From positions 1 through 64,000 of the forward strand of contig JAQGDQ010000579.1 of assembly GCA_030141605.1 (NCBI GenBank): a DNA stretch of 64,000 bases, given 5' to 3'. Source of the stretch: Tubiluchus corallicola. Its lineage: Eukaryota > Priapulida > Priapulimorpha > Priapulimorphida > Tubiluchidae. This document shows, one piece after another, positions 45,378-55,988 of this stretch. Positions within the stretch are counted from its first letter, which is position 1; each line of letters opens with the position of its first letter. A program made the translations under genes and the position numbers. Under the pieces are notes generated by a model, which searched no databases, had not been told where the DNA came from, and was given only the letters and a program-made list of their open reading frames with translations.

Positions 45378-46065
45378 TGTATTTTAAAACATGATTGGTG
45401 ATTTCCCGTGTGTTATGAATAATGAAGTTAATAGAAGTGGACGTCCGTCAAGCCTCGTGTGCAGAACATCAGAATTTCAATCAAAAGAAACTTGCTGCAA
45501 TTCATTTCCTCTGCTCTGCAGAACTCCTGCGCAAGCGAGTGTTTTAGAAAGGCACAAAACTAATATTGACAGTGAAGTTTATGATGTTTGTTTTGCTTGT
45601 AAAGTAGCTACTTGTTGTCAACGCATCCGCCTCACCGTTGGCACGATTGTGACTGGCATGCACTGTTTGCAAACACTATTAACTTGCTTAATGGATTTTA
45701 CAATTTTCATCAGTATGGAGTTACAGAGAAACCCAGCAAAAGCAAGGGCACACGTGCAGACCAATCGGCCAAATAAATTTGTGAAATGTTTGCGAGCATA
45801 ACTATAATGATTTTCTTATAGATTTCCATTTACTTTGTAGATCACTGTACGCGTTAAATTATAGTAATATTGCAAACTTATTTGACGGAGAATTGATGTC
45901 AATTAGAAATTTCATTTACGACTGTATTGCATAGATTTTTGAATTAAATAGTATAGCTTTGTTAGCGGACATATAACCGCATCATATAAGCAAAACATTT
46001 GTTTATCACATGTGTACAAATGCCTAGTAAATAGTTCTTTTCCCTTCATAGAGTTTACAACTAAA
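45378..46065. other. intronic sequence; one unsupported 136-codon frame
   Basis: The plus frame 45391-45801 is Cys-rich but has no recognisable domain, no flanking splice sites and ordinary AT-rich composition. Confidence 0.4.
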
Positions 46066-46067
46066 TT

Positions 46068-46100
<33 letters not shown>
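46066..46100. repeat. (TA)n microsatellite
   Basis: About 17 TA units. Confidence 0.97.
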
Positions 46101-46105
<5 letters not shown>

Positions 46106-46210
46106 GTAATTGGTTAGTATGATCTGGAAATCATTACCCGAGCTCTGCTCGCTGCTAAAACCATCGGGTATGCATCGAGTTTGTAATTTTTGTGTTGGAA
46201 ATTTGATTTA

Positions 46211-46333
46211 ACTATCTATCTATCTATCTATCTACCTACCTACCTACCTTCCTACCTACCTACCTGCTGTCTGTCTGTCTGTCCATCCGTCCCTCCCTCC
46301 CTCCATCCATCCATCCATCCATCTATATGTTTG

Positions 46334-46422
<89 letters not shown>

Positions 46423-46424
46423 AT
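46211..46424. repeat. compound tetranucleotide microsatellite (CTAT, CTAC, CTGT, CATC)
   Basis: CTAT blocks flank CTAC, TCTG and CCAT blocks. The last pure CTAT run is about 90 bp. Confidence 0.98.
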
Positions 46425-46490
46425 ACAGAACGTAGTAAATGTTGGATGCAGACAGTCTAAGTGCCTTTGGTAACATATAAGCACAAGAAC

Positions 46491-46993
46491 TTAAAACGGA
46501 AGAAAGGGCAATTTTAAAGTACAGCATATACCAAAAAACTTTCAATACAAAATAATATTGCTTAGCACTAAGCTTACCTGCTGCTAGAAAGAGTTAACTA
46601 ATTGAAAAGGAAAATTCTTAATACAGCAATTTAAATGTTCCGACCACCTGTCAAAACGTCACTGATTCACCTTCCCAGAGAGCACTAGTGACTCATCAAA
46701 AACATTTATGACCTTGTCGACAATCTAAAGTAATTTAAACTTTTGCCTGGTTAGGGAAGAGCACGCTACAAATGCTCTGATTATTTTTTCAAACTTTACT
46801 CAATGTTATCCAAACTTGTTCCAAACGTCTAAAATGACGTATCGTTGCAGAAATTTAAATTTACGAGTTTTACACAGCGTTACTGCTAATATGCAATATG
46901 CAAGCCCTGGTTGCAATAAGACATCAGGTAAGTGGTATAAAATCTTAAATCTCAATAACCTTTATTTATGAAGAGTGTTTTCTTGTCCTTTAA
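46491..46993 (+). mobile_element. family B MITE
   Basis: Left end degraded; the right end GAGTGTTTTCTTGTCCTTTAA is clear. Confidence 0.75.
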
Positions 46994-47027
46994 CATAGAG
47001 AATCTCAGTTCGTCTCTTTAAATTTTC

Positions 47028-47658
47028 TTAAAACAAAACCGAACCCAATCTAAAACAGTACGTCAAAACAGTCTGCTTTTTAAAGTATTGAAACGTACTA
47101 TTTTTTCAAGAATGACTTACATGAAAGAATTATTACCACACAAACACAATTTCACGTTCGTGCCACTAATTCTTCGCTGTTACATGCATTTCACCATTTG
47201 CTGGTTAGATGGGCACTAGCGCCTGCATTTTGGACACGCATTGCACAAAAAACAGTGCTGTACCTCTCAATTCAGATGTGTTAGTTTGTGACGAACTGCA
47301 CACGTTCGGCAGCTCATGAGTGAGCACAGCGATAAATTTGAAATCTCATCATTTAACTTGCCTAGTTTTAGTACAACACACTGAATATCTTACACTAGTA
47401 CTGTATTTCAATTTTTGCTTTCTCAAACACATGCAACACGATCATGGAATGTTTTTGATGTCGAAAATCACGTTAGTTTGTGATGTGGGCTCGCCCGCCG
47501 TTAATTAAGTTGTTAATCTACTATTTTTAATTACCAGAAATGCTTTTGCAGTATTAATTACCAGAAATGCTTTTGCAGTATTAATTGTGTTAAAATGTAT
47601 ACTTTTATCGGACTTGAAAATAGGGTAGCATATGAAAAATCACCCTGTCTTCCTTTAA
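47028..47658 (+). mobile_element. family A MITE with a short internal duplication
   Basis: Starts TTAAAACAAAACCGAACCCA and ends CCTGTCTTCCTTTAA. ATTACCAGAAATGCTTTTGC is repeated in tandem near 47530-47580. Confidence 0.85.
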
Positions 47659-48539
47659 GCAAATAAGCCTTATACGAGTTAAACTTAGTCAACAAATATA
47701 CACATTCGAGTCACCCTAAGTACATATTGGAGTCAAATATTTTGGTTCAATGGAAAGGAAGCTTTGCGAATCAACTAAAAACAAGAAAATGTCAAATTTC
47801 AGCTCTGGGTGAATCACCATTGGTCACGTGCTGATATTCACATTGTACTGTGGTTACAGTGCCTTTACACACTCGCGATCCTAAAAAGATCTATTTGGGT
47901 TTGGCGAACTATTTCTCGGCAATACAGCAGCACATCGTCAGGCATTTTACCATTTCCTGTTTCCGAGGATGCACAGCTTCGCTTAGCTTATTTATGACCC
48001 GCAGCTCAGCCTCGCCGCCGACTTCCCAAAAGCGACAGTCGAAATCAGGTGCGTGGCGACGGCTTCAGGAAAGGTGTAAGGGTGGGGGAGTGCCCGTGAG
48101 AAATTATATCAGTATGACTACGCGGCAGAGTTCAGGCAAAACAGACGCTGGTTTGTGGAAGACAGAAATCAATAGGAAGCCATTGACGTGCTGTACCTAG
48201 GAGAGCGCCTGAACCAGTAAATGGGCAAAATTCTTGAAGCCAATTACAAAGAAGTAATTACTGTTCGCCGAAGTCAAAACGCAGGTAAGTTACCATGTAA
48301 CTGGTTGGTGTAATTACCAAATTAGCAAAGGTGATAACTGGCCAACGCCTAGTCCACAAGGTCCTTCAAAAAATAACATTCAAAACACTGAAATCTGGCT
48401 GCACGACCAGTTTTCACTAACAGTTACTTAGCAAATGGCTATTTGTTGAAGGGGTGTTGAAATAGCGTCAAAACGGTTTGTGTGAAAACCAGCTTTGTCA
48501 TTTTCGTCGGTGACATTTGTGTGTTCTTAAAATCGACAT
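47659..48539. other. intronic sequence with a GC-richer, coding-like but broken segment
   Basis: 47800-48284 is richer in GC than its surroundings. Several plus-strand frames broken by stops end at a consensus donor CAG|GTAAGT at 48285. No family was recognised. It could be a pseudogene, a lineage-specific exon or repeat sequence. Confidence 0.3.
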
Positions 48540-48564
48540 GAAATAAATGTTTATCTTATCTTAT
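48540..48564 (+). mobile_element. retroelement 3' tail candidate, AATAAA plus (TTATC)n
   Basis: GAAATAAATGTTTATCTTAT looks like a retrotransposon 3' terminus; the body is not identified. Confidence 0.35.
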
Positions 48565-49239
48565 CCTGAACAAAATAATAAACAATTTGAAGAAATGAAA
48601 TGAAACAATAATTTATTATCAAATATTTTAGGAATTAAATGCAGAAGCGCAAATGAATTTTTAAAACTATGTTCGAATAATACCAAGTATGGTGCACTAT
48701 TGGACAAACTTTCACATCTAAATAATGCAGAAAGAGTAGGTTTCCAATGTACTATAGTCTGAGCTGTTCGCAAGTTCCCGGACATACTACAAAACTTAAG
48801 CAAAATCACTCACGAAAATTGCTGCACTCATGCACTTGCAAAACATCACTTCTGGAAATATGTGGAATGTAGCATAGTTTCATACGAATCAAGATATGTA
48901 ATCTGTAAGGTAAATTATTAAATTATCTATATAATGTCATATCGTATATCTTTTGGCTATCTAACTACTGAATTGCATTTCGATGTTGTTTCTAATTTCT
49001 GGTAAATTTCTTTGTTTTAGATGCCTTGACAATGGACAGTTTGGTTCGAAACTGGTCGGCAATAAATTCAATCTTGGTGCAGTTACATCTATTTGCCAAA
49101 TATGGATAATTCAATTCATCATTTATGCACTGGCTTTTTATTAATAATAGGTTGTTTTTAGTGATACCGCGGCGCTTACGTACCCGCAATGAATGGGTTC
49201 TTCTCGTTACGTCACAACGTCGTTTGAAACACGTTGAGA
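48565..49239. other. intronic sequence without a confident feature
   Basis: A short plus frame at about 48625-48765 is open but unidentified. Confidence 0.35.
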
Positions 49240-49690
49240 ATTTACATAACATGGCATAAAGTTTAAACGTCTAACTATCGTAAGCATTTGGTAGCACACT
49301 CTTCGCTAGCTAAGCGAAAGTATGAGGTACACGTACAAATATTGTCAATGTGTTTTGGGTGAATCAGTGGTGCACACTGGGAAGGTGAATCAGTGGTGCA
49401 CACTAGGATGGTGATGGCATGAAGTTTTAAAAAATAATCGTAAACATTGGTAGCCCACTCTTCGCTAGCTAAGCGAAAGTATGAGGTACACGTACTTTAT
49501 ATTGTCAATAAAATCAATGTGTTTTGGGTGAATCAGTGGTGCACACTGGGATGGCGATACAGTGACGTTTTACCAATTGGGGTGGATATCTTAAATTATT
49601 AAGAATTTTCTTTTCTAACTACATAAACTTTTCAAACACGTAAGTAATACAACTTTGCATGAAAAAATTTTGGGGATAAAATTCTCCACA
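49240..49690 (-). mobile_element. family B MITE, reverse, with internal direct duplication
   Basis: The block CACTCTTCGCTAGCTAAGCG to GAATCAGTGGTGCACACTGG occurs twice (about 49300-49415 and 49455-49550). Part of it (GAATCAGTGGTGCACAC) occurs a third time. Confidence 0.7.
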
Positions 49691-49692
49691 TT

Positions 49693-50095
49693 CAGGGCCG
49701 GATACAGGTGTTAGAACAACGGTTGGCCCAACAAAAAAGCAGTTAGGGGGTCTGGGAAGTGGTGTGAGCTCACAAGCAAGATCCACCCGGACAACAATAC
49801 ATTTTACTGCATTTTAAACCACTTTTCTGCCTTGTAGAAGCCATTTCCTCAAGGAAGCTCACTAGTTTAGAACAGGTGTCATCTCACCTTTGACTCAAAA
49901 TTACACACCAATATTTGATATACATTATACAGCATACATGATGTACATAACTTTCAACTGTTTTCTTGTGATATACGATTTTTACAGATGCAAGGTACCT
50001 TTAGGATCGTTCTAATGCTTATAATTCAGAGAAAATATTAGTTTGTAAAGGGAAGGCCCATGCCCCACCCCCTAAATCCGCCAATGACATTGCAT
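49693..50095. mobile_element. DNA-transposon-like repeat related to 8449-9052
   Basis: Begins CAGGGCCGGATACAGGTG and ends CACCCCCTAAATCCGCCAAT. Internal TTTTACTGCATTTTAAACCA matches the other copy in reverse complement. Confidence 0.5.
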
Positions 50096-50369
50096 GCCGC
50101 CTCATTGCCGCAGTCAGAACGTTTTTGCTAGGTCATGCTAAACGTTTCTGCCACAGCGGTCTTCAATATCATCATTGATTTTAACCGGGATACCTTCCAC
50201 ATTTGAACTGTGGAAAGATTAATTATTTTTCTTTAGGCGTCCAAACGAATTAACTTTTCATTAGACGGTGAATCAAGATCTACGTGATCGCATCACGCAG
50301 ATTACAGTAAAGTAATTAATGACTCGCAAAGCGATAATTTTAAATGAAACGTCTCTAATCAACAAAGTA

Positions 50370-50620
50370 CAGACTAGCGAGTTTTCTCACCAAGTAACTC
50401 ACAAGCGCGTTCAGACTAGCTAGATTTCTTGCCAAGTAACTCGCAAGCGCGTTCAGACCAGCTAGATTTCTTACCAAGTAACTCACAAGCGCGTTCAGAA
50501 TAGCTATATTTCTTGCCAAGTAATTCGCAAGCGTGTCCAGACTAGCGAGTTTTCTCACGAAGTAACTCACAAGCGCGTTCAGACTAGCTAGATTTCTTGC
50601 CAAGTAACTCGCAAGCAGGG
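50370..50620. repeat. 42-bp minisatellite, six copies with an 84-bp higher-order pattern
   Basis: The unit contains AAGTAACTCACAAGCGCGTT and CAGACTAGCTAGATTTCTTG. Since 42 is a multiple of 3, a minus frame (50355-50630) stays open with 14-residue repeats such as ASYLARNLASLNAL. Confidence 0.95.
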
Positions 50621-50639
50621 AATTCTGCATAGAAGTTTC

Positions 50640-51010
50640 ACAAAATTCAATAAAATAGCGAGGCGATTTTATACTACAGGCCTAAGTGACCGAACTTTAA
50701 GAAATACGAAACCATTCATGCCTATAAACCGGATGTGTCGAGGCCAGTCGGTATTAACTTCCGCTTTTGTTACCCGTATCATATAAATTCTACAAGGATA
50801 GCCAGGCGATTTTATTCTACAGGCCTAAGTGACCGAACTTCAAGAAATAGGAAACCATTCATTCCAATACCTATACACCGGATGTGTAGAGGTCAATTGG
50901 CATTAACTTCCGTTTTTGTTACCCGTATCATATAAACTTTGCAAAGGTAGCGAGGCGATTTTATTCTACAGGCCAAAGTGACCGAATTTTAAGAAATAGG
51001 AAACCATTCA
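50640..51010. repeat. about 145-bp tandem repeat, about 2.5 copies
   Basis: Blocks AGCGAGGCGATTTTAT, CAGGCCTAAGTGACCGAACT and TTTGTTACCCGTATCATATA recur. Confidence 0.92.
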
Positions 51011-52429
51011 TTCCAACACTTATAACAAGTCAGAAGTAACAAAGTAACAGAAAGAACAAGTAAATCTGCACTGACATCATGGCGTGATCGACAGACACAT
51101 ACCAAATAATTAGTCGTATTAATCACTCTGCGTTGAAAGACGCACTAGGCGCAGATTAACATGAACGATTATTGCGTTGTTTACGATCTATTAAACGGTT
51201 ATGAGAATTTATGTGCGCGCGATAAGTGCTCGTAATTTGAGAGAAATAACTTCGTGATTATGTAAGTATGCAGCTACATGTAATATTTGTTAATAACACT
51301 AAATACTATATACACATACTGTATAGGCTTTATTCTATTCTCTTTTGTTTGTTTTTTATACTATCAGTAAATACTATAAAAATTGCAAAATAATAATAAT
51401 AAATTAATAATATTAAAAGCGTTGTAATCACGTACTCATTGTTAATTATTAACAGTACACATATGCGCATGTGCATGCACATTTCCAGTAAATATCCATA
51501 TTTGATGCGTCTTGTTTTTATCAATTTATCTTGCTTACTCCCCCCCCCCCCCCTGCACAGACACCACGCTCTCGCCAATCTAAGACCGCTTATGCAATAA
51601 ACACGCCGCAAAAGTACATTTAAAACCCAGTGCAATAAAATGCGTTGGTCACGCTACCTCAGTCTAGAAAACGTAACGTCGGGATGACTCATTCCACATT
51701 AGTCTGATTCAAACCATAGCAGTACGGCTGCACTGTCATTACCTGAACGTCATAAAAACATAACAGCCTAACAGGTGCTAACGAGTTAAACCTCTTAACC
51801 GTAACACGGTCTCATTTAGAACTCTATACATTACATAGGCGAATCCTATATCCGCAAATACTGCAGCTGCTTGGCTTGCTTTACTGAATAGCGCACTTAC
51901 AATATTAAAATTTTCGCGACAATTGTAAATGTTTCTCTTCACTGCAACAAAGTAGACGCTAGCCGAAGAAAAAGCCTATAAGAAACCCGGCAGGGGAAAA
52001 CATAACCAGAGTATTTTTAAGAAAACAGAAGCATTAAATAAAGCTCTAGCTTATTTTGCAAGATCTTATCCGTTTGTAAAGGGATGTAAAAGGGTTAAAT
52101 GCGTAATACAATGTAAATTTTAGGTCACGAACACATATGTATATATATTTATATGATATCATATATGTATAACTTGGGCAAAATTTATCCTGATTTTATC
52201 GTAAATTTTATCAAAAGTCCTTGTTCTTATATATTTGTAAGTAAATCGTGCATGTAGAAAAGTTTGTCATTTTTAATGCTTTCCTAGTAGAGTAATCGAA
52301 ATAATCCCAGTGAATGGATTCTGTAATTATGAACCTTAATTATTATAAATAATTGCTAAAATATTTTATAAGCAAGTTTGAGGTACACGTTTTAAGAACC
52401 TAATTATAATTGACCGTGTTGTATATATA
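51011..52429. other. intronic sequence without recognised genes
   Basis: AT-rich; a C-run of 14 lies at about 51541. No supported feature. Confidence 0.45.
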
Positions 52430-52537
52430 CTCTTATGTCATGATACAGTGCAGAATTATCGGCTTGCAAATAAGCTTGCATGTAGGTATATATTGTGCAA
52501 ATAAAGATATATTGTCATCATCATCATCATCATCATG
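52430..52537 (+). mobile_element. LINE 3' end candidate with AATAAA and (ATC)n tail
   Basis: GCAAATAAAGATATATTGTC followed by seven CATs looks like a CR1/L2-group terminus; no coding part is attached. Confidence 0.4.
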
Positions 52538-52683
52538 TCTTCACTGCAAATTCGATTTTTGACAGTTGACAGTTGTGCTTAAACGTTATAAATACGACTG
52601 AGGCGACGAATGGACGACAAATTATGATTTAAATTTGCAAAGAGATTTTAACGGTTTAGCAATGTAAATCATGATAGTTAATA

Positions 52684-53330
52684 ATAATAATAAACGCTTT
52701 ATTTCACAAACATAAACATAAGTACAGTTATCAAATCACAAACTTAAAGAAACAACGCATACAGGAACACGTCCCTACAAATACAGGGCTCTTTTTAGGC
52801 AAAGTTGATTAAAAAGTACAATAATTTTCAACAAACACATTTACATCTATATCACCCTGCTGATTGAATGCATTAATTCTTAGCAAAATTAATTCGCGTC
52901 TCTTAATTTAGAATCACGTAATGTTGAAATTTTATGCACATAGTTAATCAACAATTTCTTAACTTCCACATCTCCAGTTTTGTTTAAAAATATAAACTTA
53001 TCGATATCACACATGGATGAGAATTCTGGAAAAATATCTGATATTTGATTTAAGAACTCATTCCTTTCTTGACAATAAACATTGCCCTGCATACTAAAGT
53101 GAAATTCATCTTCTGTGCTGCCATTCTTACATAAAGTACATTTTCTCATATCAACAGGAGTTTTAGGTCAGGTATATGGACCAGGCTCAGTTTGCAATCT
53201 ATACGCGCTAACGCGGAATTTTTTGTAACTTCCCTTATGTGCTCTAAGAACACCAGTAATCAGAAGATGATTTCCAAATTCATACTCAGACTTGAACAGT
53301 CTATACGTCCATGATAACTATCATAAAAAA
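52684..53330 (-). pseudogene. LINE ORF2 C-terminus, 3' UTR and (TTA)n tail, minus strand
   Basis: The minus frame from about 53318 reads SWTYRLFKSEYEFGNHLLI, then FRVSAYRLQTEPGPYT. One in-frame stop is followed by MRKCTLCKNGSTEDEFHF. The C..C...ED.F.HF knuckle after YRLFK is a standard C-terminal signature of non-LTR retrotransposon ORF2. The coding part stops near 52889, and the UTR ends in AATAAAGCG and a TTATTATTA tail at about 52684. The in-frame stop marks it as dead. Confidence 0.82.
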
Positions 53331-53462
53331 ATCCAGAATAATCCTAAGTTAAGAACAAGTTAAAAAAAGCCTAAAACCATACACCTTCCGTATAAGAAAC
53401 GTTCATTTTACACACACTAAATCGAGATGGCTCAACTGCTGCTTCTCTTATAATGAATGTCA

Positions 53463-53744
53463 ACCTTGTCCGGAAGGACTGGGTAACCCGATAAACCTCC
53501 TCCGTGCTAGGGATAGACAATTGCAATTATTTCCCTTGAACGAGGAATTCCCAGTAAGCGCGAGTCATAATCTCGTGTTGATTACCTCCCTGCCCTTTGT
53601 ACGCACCGCCCTTTGTACGCTACTACCGATTGAATGATTTAGCGAGGTCTTCGGACCGGTCCCGACGAGAGGGGCAACATTGGCGCCGGCGTCGCTGGGA
53701 AGATGACCAAACTTGATCATTTAGAGGAAGTAAAAGTCGTAACA
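53463..53744 (+). pseudogene. 18S rRNA 3'-region fragment (pseudogene)
   Basis: Recognised by conserved small-subunit blocks in order: GTCCGGAAGGACTGGGTAAC, GAGGAATTCCCAGTAAGCGC, TGCCCTTTGTACGCACCGCC, CTACTACCGATTGAATGATT, CAAACTTGATCATTTAGAGG and AAGTAAAAGTCGTAACA. An extra CCCTTTGTACG piece replaces the CGTCG of the CACCGCCCGTCGCTAC site, and other substitutions are present, so it is not functional. Homology stops at GTAACA, about 45 nt before the normal 18S end. No ITS, 5.8S or 28S follows. Confidence 0.93.
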
Positions 53745-54425
53745 GTCCATCACGCGGCTGTCTTGTGCACTCTTTGCTGTCAAGTACTGTACAAGTCTTA
53801 CAATTTTACCTCTTGTGTTTCAAGCATTACATAATAATGCCCCGCAGTACATCTTTCTTTAAGTCATTCTTTATCTTATAGGCTAAGATCCAACGAAAGA
53901 CTTTTTATTGTACCACCCTGTACATAAACTTAGCATGGTTGAAAACCGGTCTTTTACATTTAGTAGTCTCCGTGTGTGGAATTCCCTCCCACGCGAAATC
54001 ATGCATTGCGAAAATTTTTGAAAAGTTTAGACATCTTTCAAAGACGCACTTATTGACGCAAGCGTGCAACTGAATACAGTTTTGGAATCTGAATGAATTT
54101 CATTGTTGCCCACTAATTAAAGTACATGTATTTTCTTTACTCCGGATTACTTGATTATATAGCAAATGCCATAATTTCAAAATTATTAATGTTTCCTAAA
54201 TTAAACTGATAACATTAATGCCCACCAGTGTCTAAAAATCATTTTATCTATATTTGGTAAAGGATAGCAGACTAGGTGACTTTATAGTCTTTTCGTTATC
54301 CTTTCTCTAGTTCTAGATCTATCTATACATTTTAACCATTTTTCAAAACTTATTACCGATTCTTTTATTAATCAGGTTTTATTGTAGTGTTATAAAGAGA
54401 TAAATAAATTAAAATTGGATTGAAT
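53745..54425 (+). pseudogene. LINE ORF2 C-terminus and 3' UTR, joined directly to the 18S fragment
   Basis: Plus-strand codons, with frame breaks, give ITRLSCALFAVKYCTSLTIL, then LVFQALHNNAPQYI, LRSNERLFIVPPC, FTFSSLRVWNSLPREI and FRHLSKTHLLTQ, with a stop at 54071-54073. These match the order LHWLPVK, LVFKALH.LAP.YI, LRS...L, WNSLP..I and FK..LKT.LF seen at the end of many non-LTR ORF2 proteins. A UTR rich in TAAATAAATTAAA follows. Confidence 0.8.
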
Positions 54426-54555
54426 TGATTGTTATCATTGGGACTGAGATGTGCAGAATTTTGCTGTGATTCTCACATTTCATAATGCAGTTTAATATAA
54501 TAAAATAAAAAATAATAATAATTTCTTCCAAACGGCATAACTATTCTATAAACGC

Positions 54556-54898
54556 GGCTGTGGAGTCGGTACATTAATCTCCTGACTCTGGCTCCGACTC
54601 CTAGAATTTTAGAAGATCCAACTCCAACTCCTAAAATTTTAGGAGCCTAAACTCCCGCCTCCAACTCCTGCCTTTAAGTAACAGTTTGTAGTATTCTCAA
54701 TATTTAGCTACAGTGGCATTTCATCACTACTTCTTATGCTTGAAAAAGTGTCTAGCTGCGAAAGCGTCCCAAAATGGACGTGTAACAGTAAGTGTACTCC
54801 CGAGTCCCGACTGCGATTCCAAAACCCTAAATTTAGACAACTCTGACTATGACTCCTTTAGCAGTAAATTTACTGCCGACTCCGATTCCACAGCCCCA
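54556..54898. mobile_element. hAT-like MITE with GGCTGTGGAGTCGG ends
   Basis: The left end GGCTGTGGAGTCGG mirrors the right end CCGATTCCACAGCC with one mismatch. The interior is made of CCAACTCC/CCGACTCC/AATTTTAGGAG motifs, a pattern common in hAT-type elements of many animals. Confidence 0.7.
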
Positions 54899-54904
54899 GA
54901 ATAA

Positions 54905-55073
54905 GTTTTTGCTGTATTTTGATCTTACTTAATTTTTCTTGTGAACTTTTGTATTACTTAGCTGCTTTTAATCGTCACTGTAATACTAGCTTCATGTATT
55001 TTCGTCTGCACAGCGTTCAAGCACTTATTCATAGAGATTTTGCGCTATACAAAAATAAATAAACTTGAAACTT
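54905..55073 (+). mobile_element. LINE 3' end candidate
   Basis: TTTTGCGCTATACAAAAATA-AATAAACTTG has the form of a common LINE 3' terminus; no coding part was recognised. Confidence 0.4.
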
Positions 55074-55559
55074 ACATTAAGGTAGGTGCTACTTAAGGGA
55101 ATCTGCTGATCTCAGCAATTCAAGCGTATATTTACAGTTTCACTTACGCTCGTAAATGAAAGTGTTTTTGTTTGACCCTGGATAGTCTTGTGCAAACAAA
55201 CTCGTCATTTCATCCCCAACGCGACCTGGTTATCCAATGAAAAGTGTTAAATTCAAGTTTGCTGCTGCGTTATTGTTTGGGCAAGTCTATAAGATTTCAA
55301 TAACACGGTGTTTAAACGTCATTTATTTTAGGCGTGGGCCTACCAGCTAGCAGAAGTTCATTAACAAGTTTAGGAACCAAACCCTCTCACCTGAGTTAAG
55401 TGCCAATTTACCGTAGAAACGCATTTCAAAGCCAGAAACAAGTCACTCAGTACGTTGGGTTTATTTTACTGCTTATTTTAAACTTCGAAATTTGCAAAGA
55501 ACTGCCTATAAAGCATAAATTTAAAATATACTACCTCTGTGTCCAAATATTCAGGCGTA
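55074..55559. other. intronic spacer
   Basis: No feature recognised. Confidence 0.4.
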
Positions 55560-55988
55560 GTGGTTGCCGTCATTCACATGAAAATCATGTCGTAATTGGG
55601 AGACTTCGTGACTTTTCGTAAGCGCATCGTGGCTTTCCGTAAATGCGCGCTGCTTAAACTAATTCAAACTTCTGCAGTTTACCTGATGTTCCCGCAAAAA
55701 TATTACAAAATTAGCTATCTATTTTTTTATTTTTTTGTTAATATCACTATATTTTTGATGAAGATTGACAGCCAGCTACTTTTTTTCAAAATACGAATGA
55801 CGTCATTGGAAAAGAATGGGCATCGAAAATGGGAAGGCCCAAGCCAACCATGAAATGATCGCGACTTTAAAGTGATTTTATTAGTTACAGAAGACACTTG
55901 TTGCAGTATTATTACTAAATCCTTTTAACATTTTTCAAGAACATTGAAATAAGCCCTAACTTCCTGGAAAGCTTGACCTTTCCTTTAA
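55560..55988 (-). mobile_element. family C MITE, reverse, 5' part missing
   Basis: Ends GAAAGCTTGACCTTTCCTTTAA. GGGAGACTTCGTGACTTTTC and ATGATCGCGACTTTAAAGTG match the other family C copies in reverse. Confidence 0.8.

Noticed and set aside
45391-45801. 136-codon Cys-rich plus frame
   Set aside because: No recognisable Cys pattern, no splice or promoter context. A frame this long is not unusual in 64 kb.
46190-46435. Plus frame of repeated Tyr-Leu-Ser-Ile
   Set aside because: Produced by the CTAT microsatellite.
48625-48765. Short plus frame containing GIKCRSANEFLKLCSNN
   Set aside because: About 45 open codons with no family recognised and no splice context.
53463-53744. A working ribosomal RNA gene or rDNA unit
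   Set aside because: Only about 280 bp of 18S is present, with substitutions and a duplicated piece, and no ITS or 28S follows.
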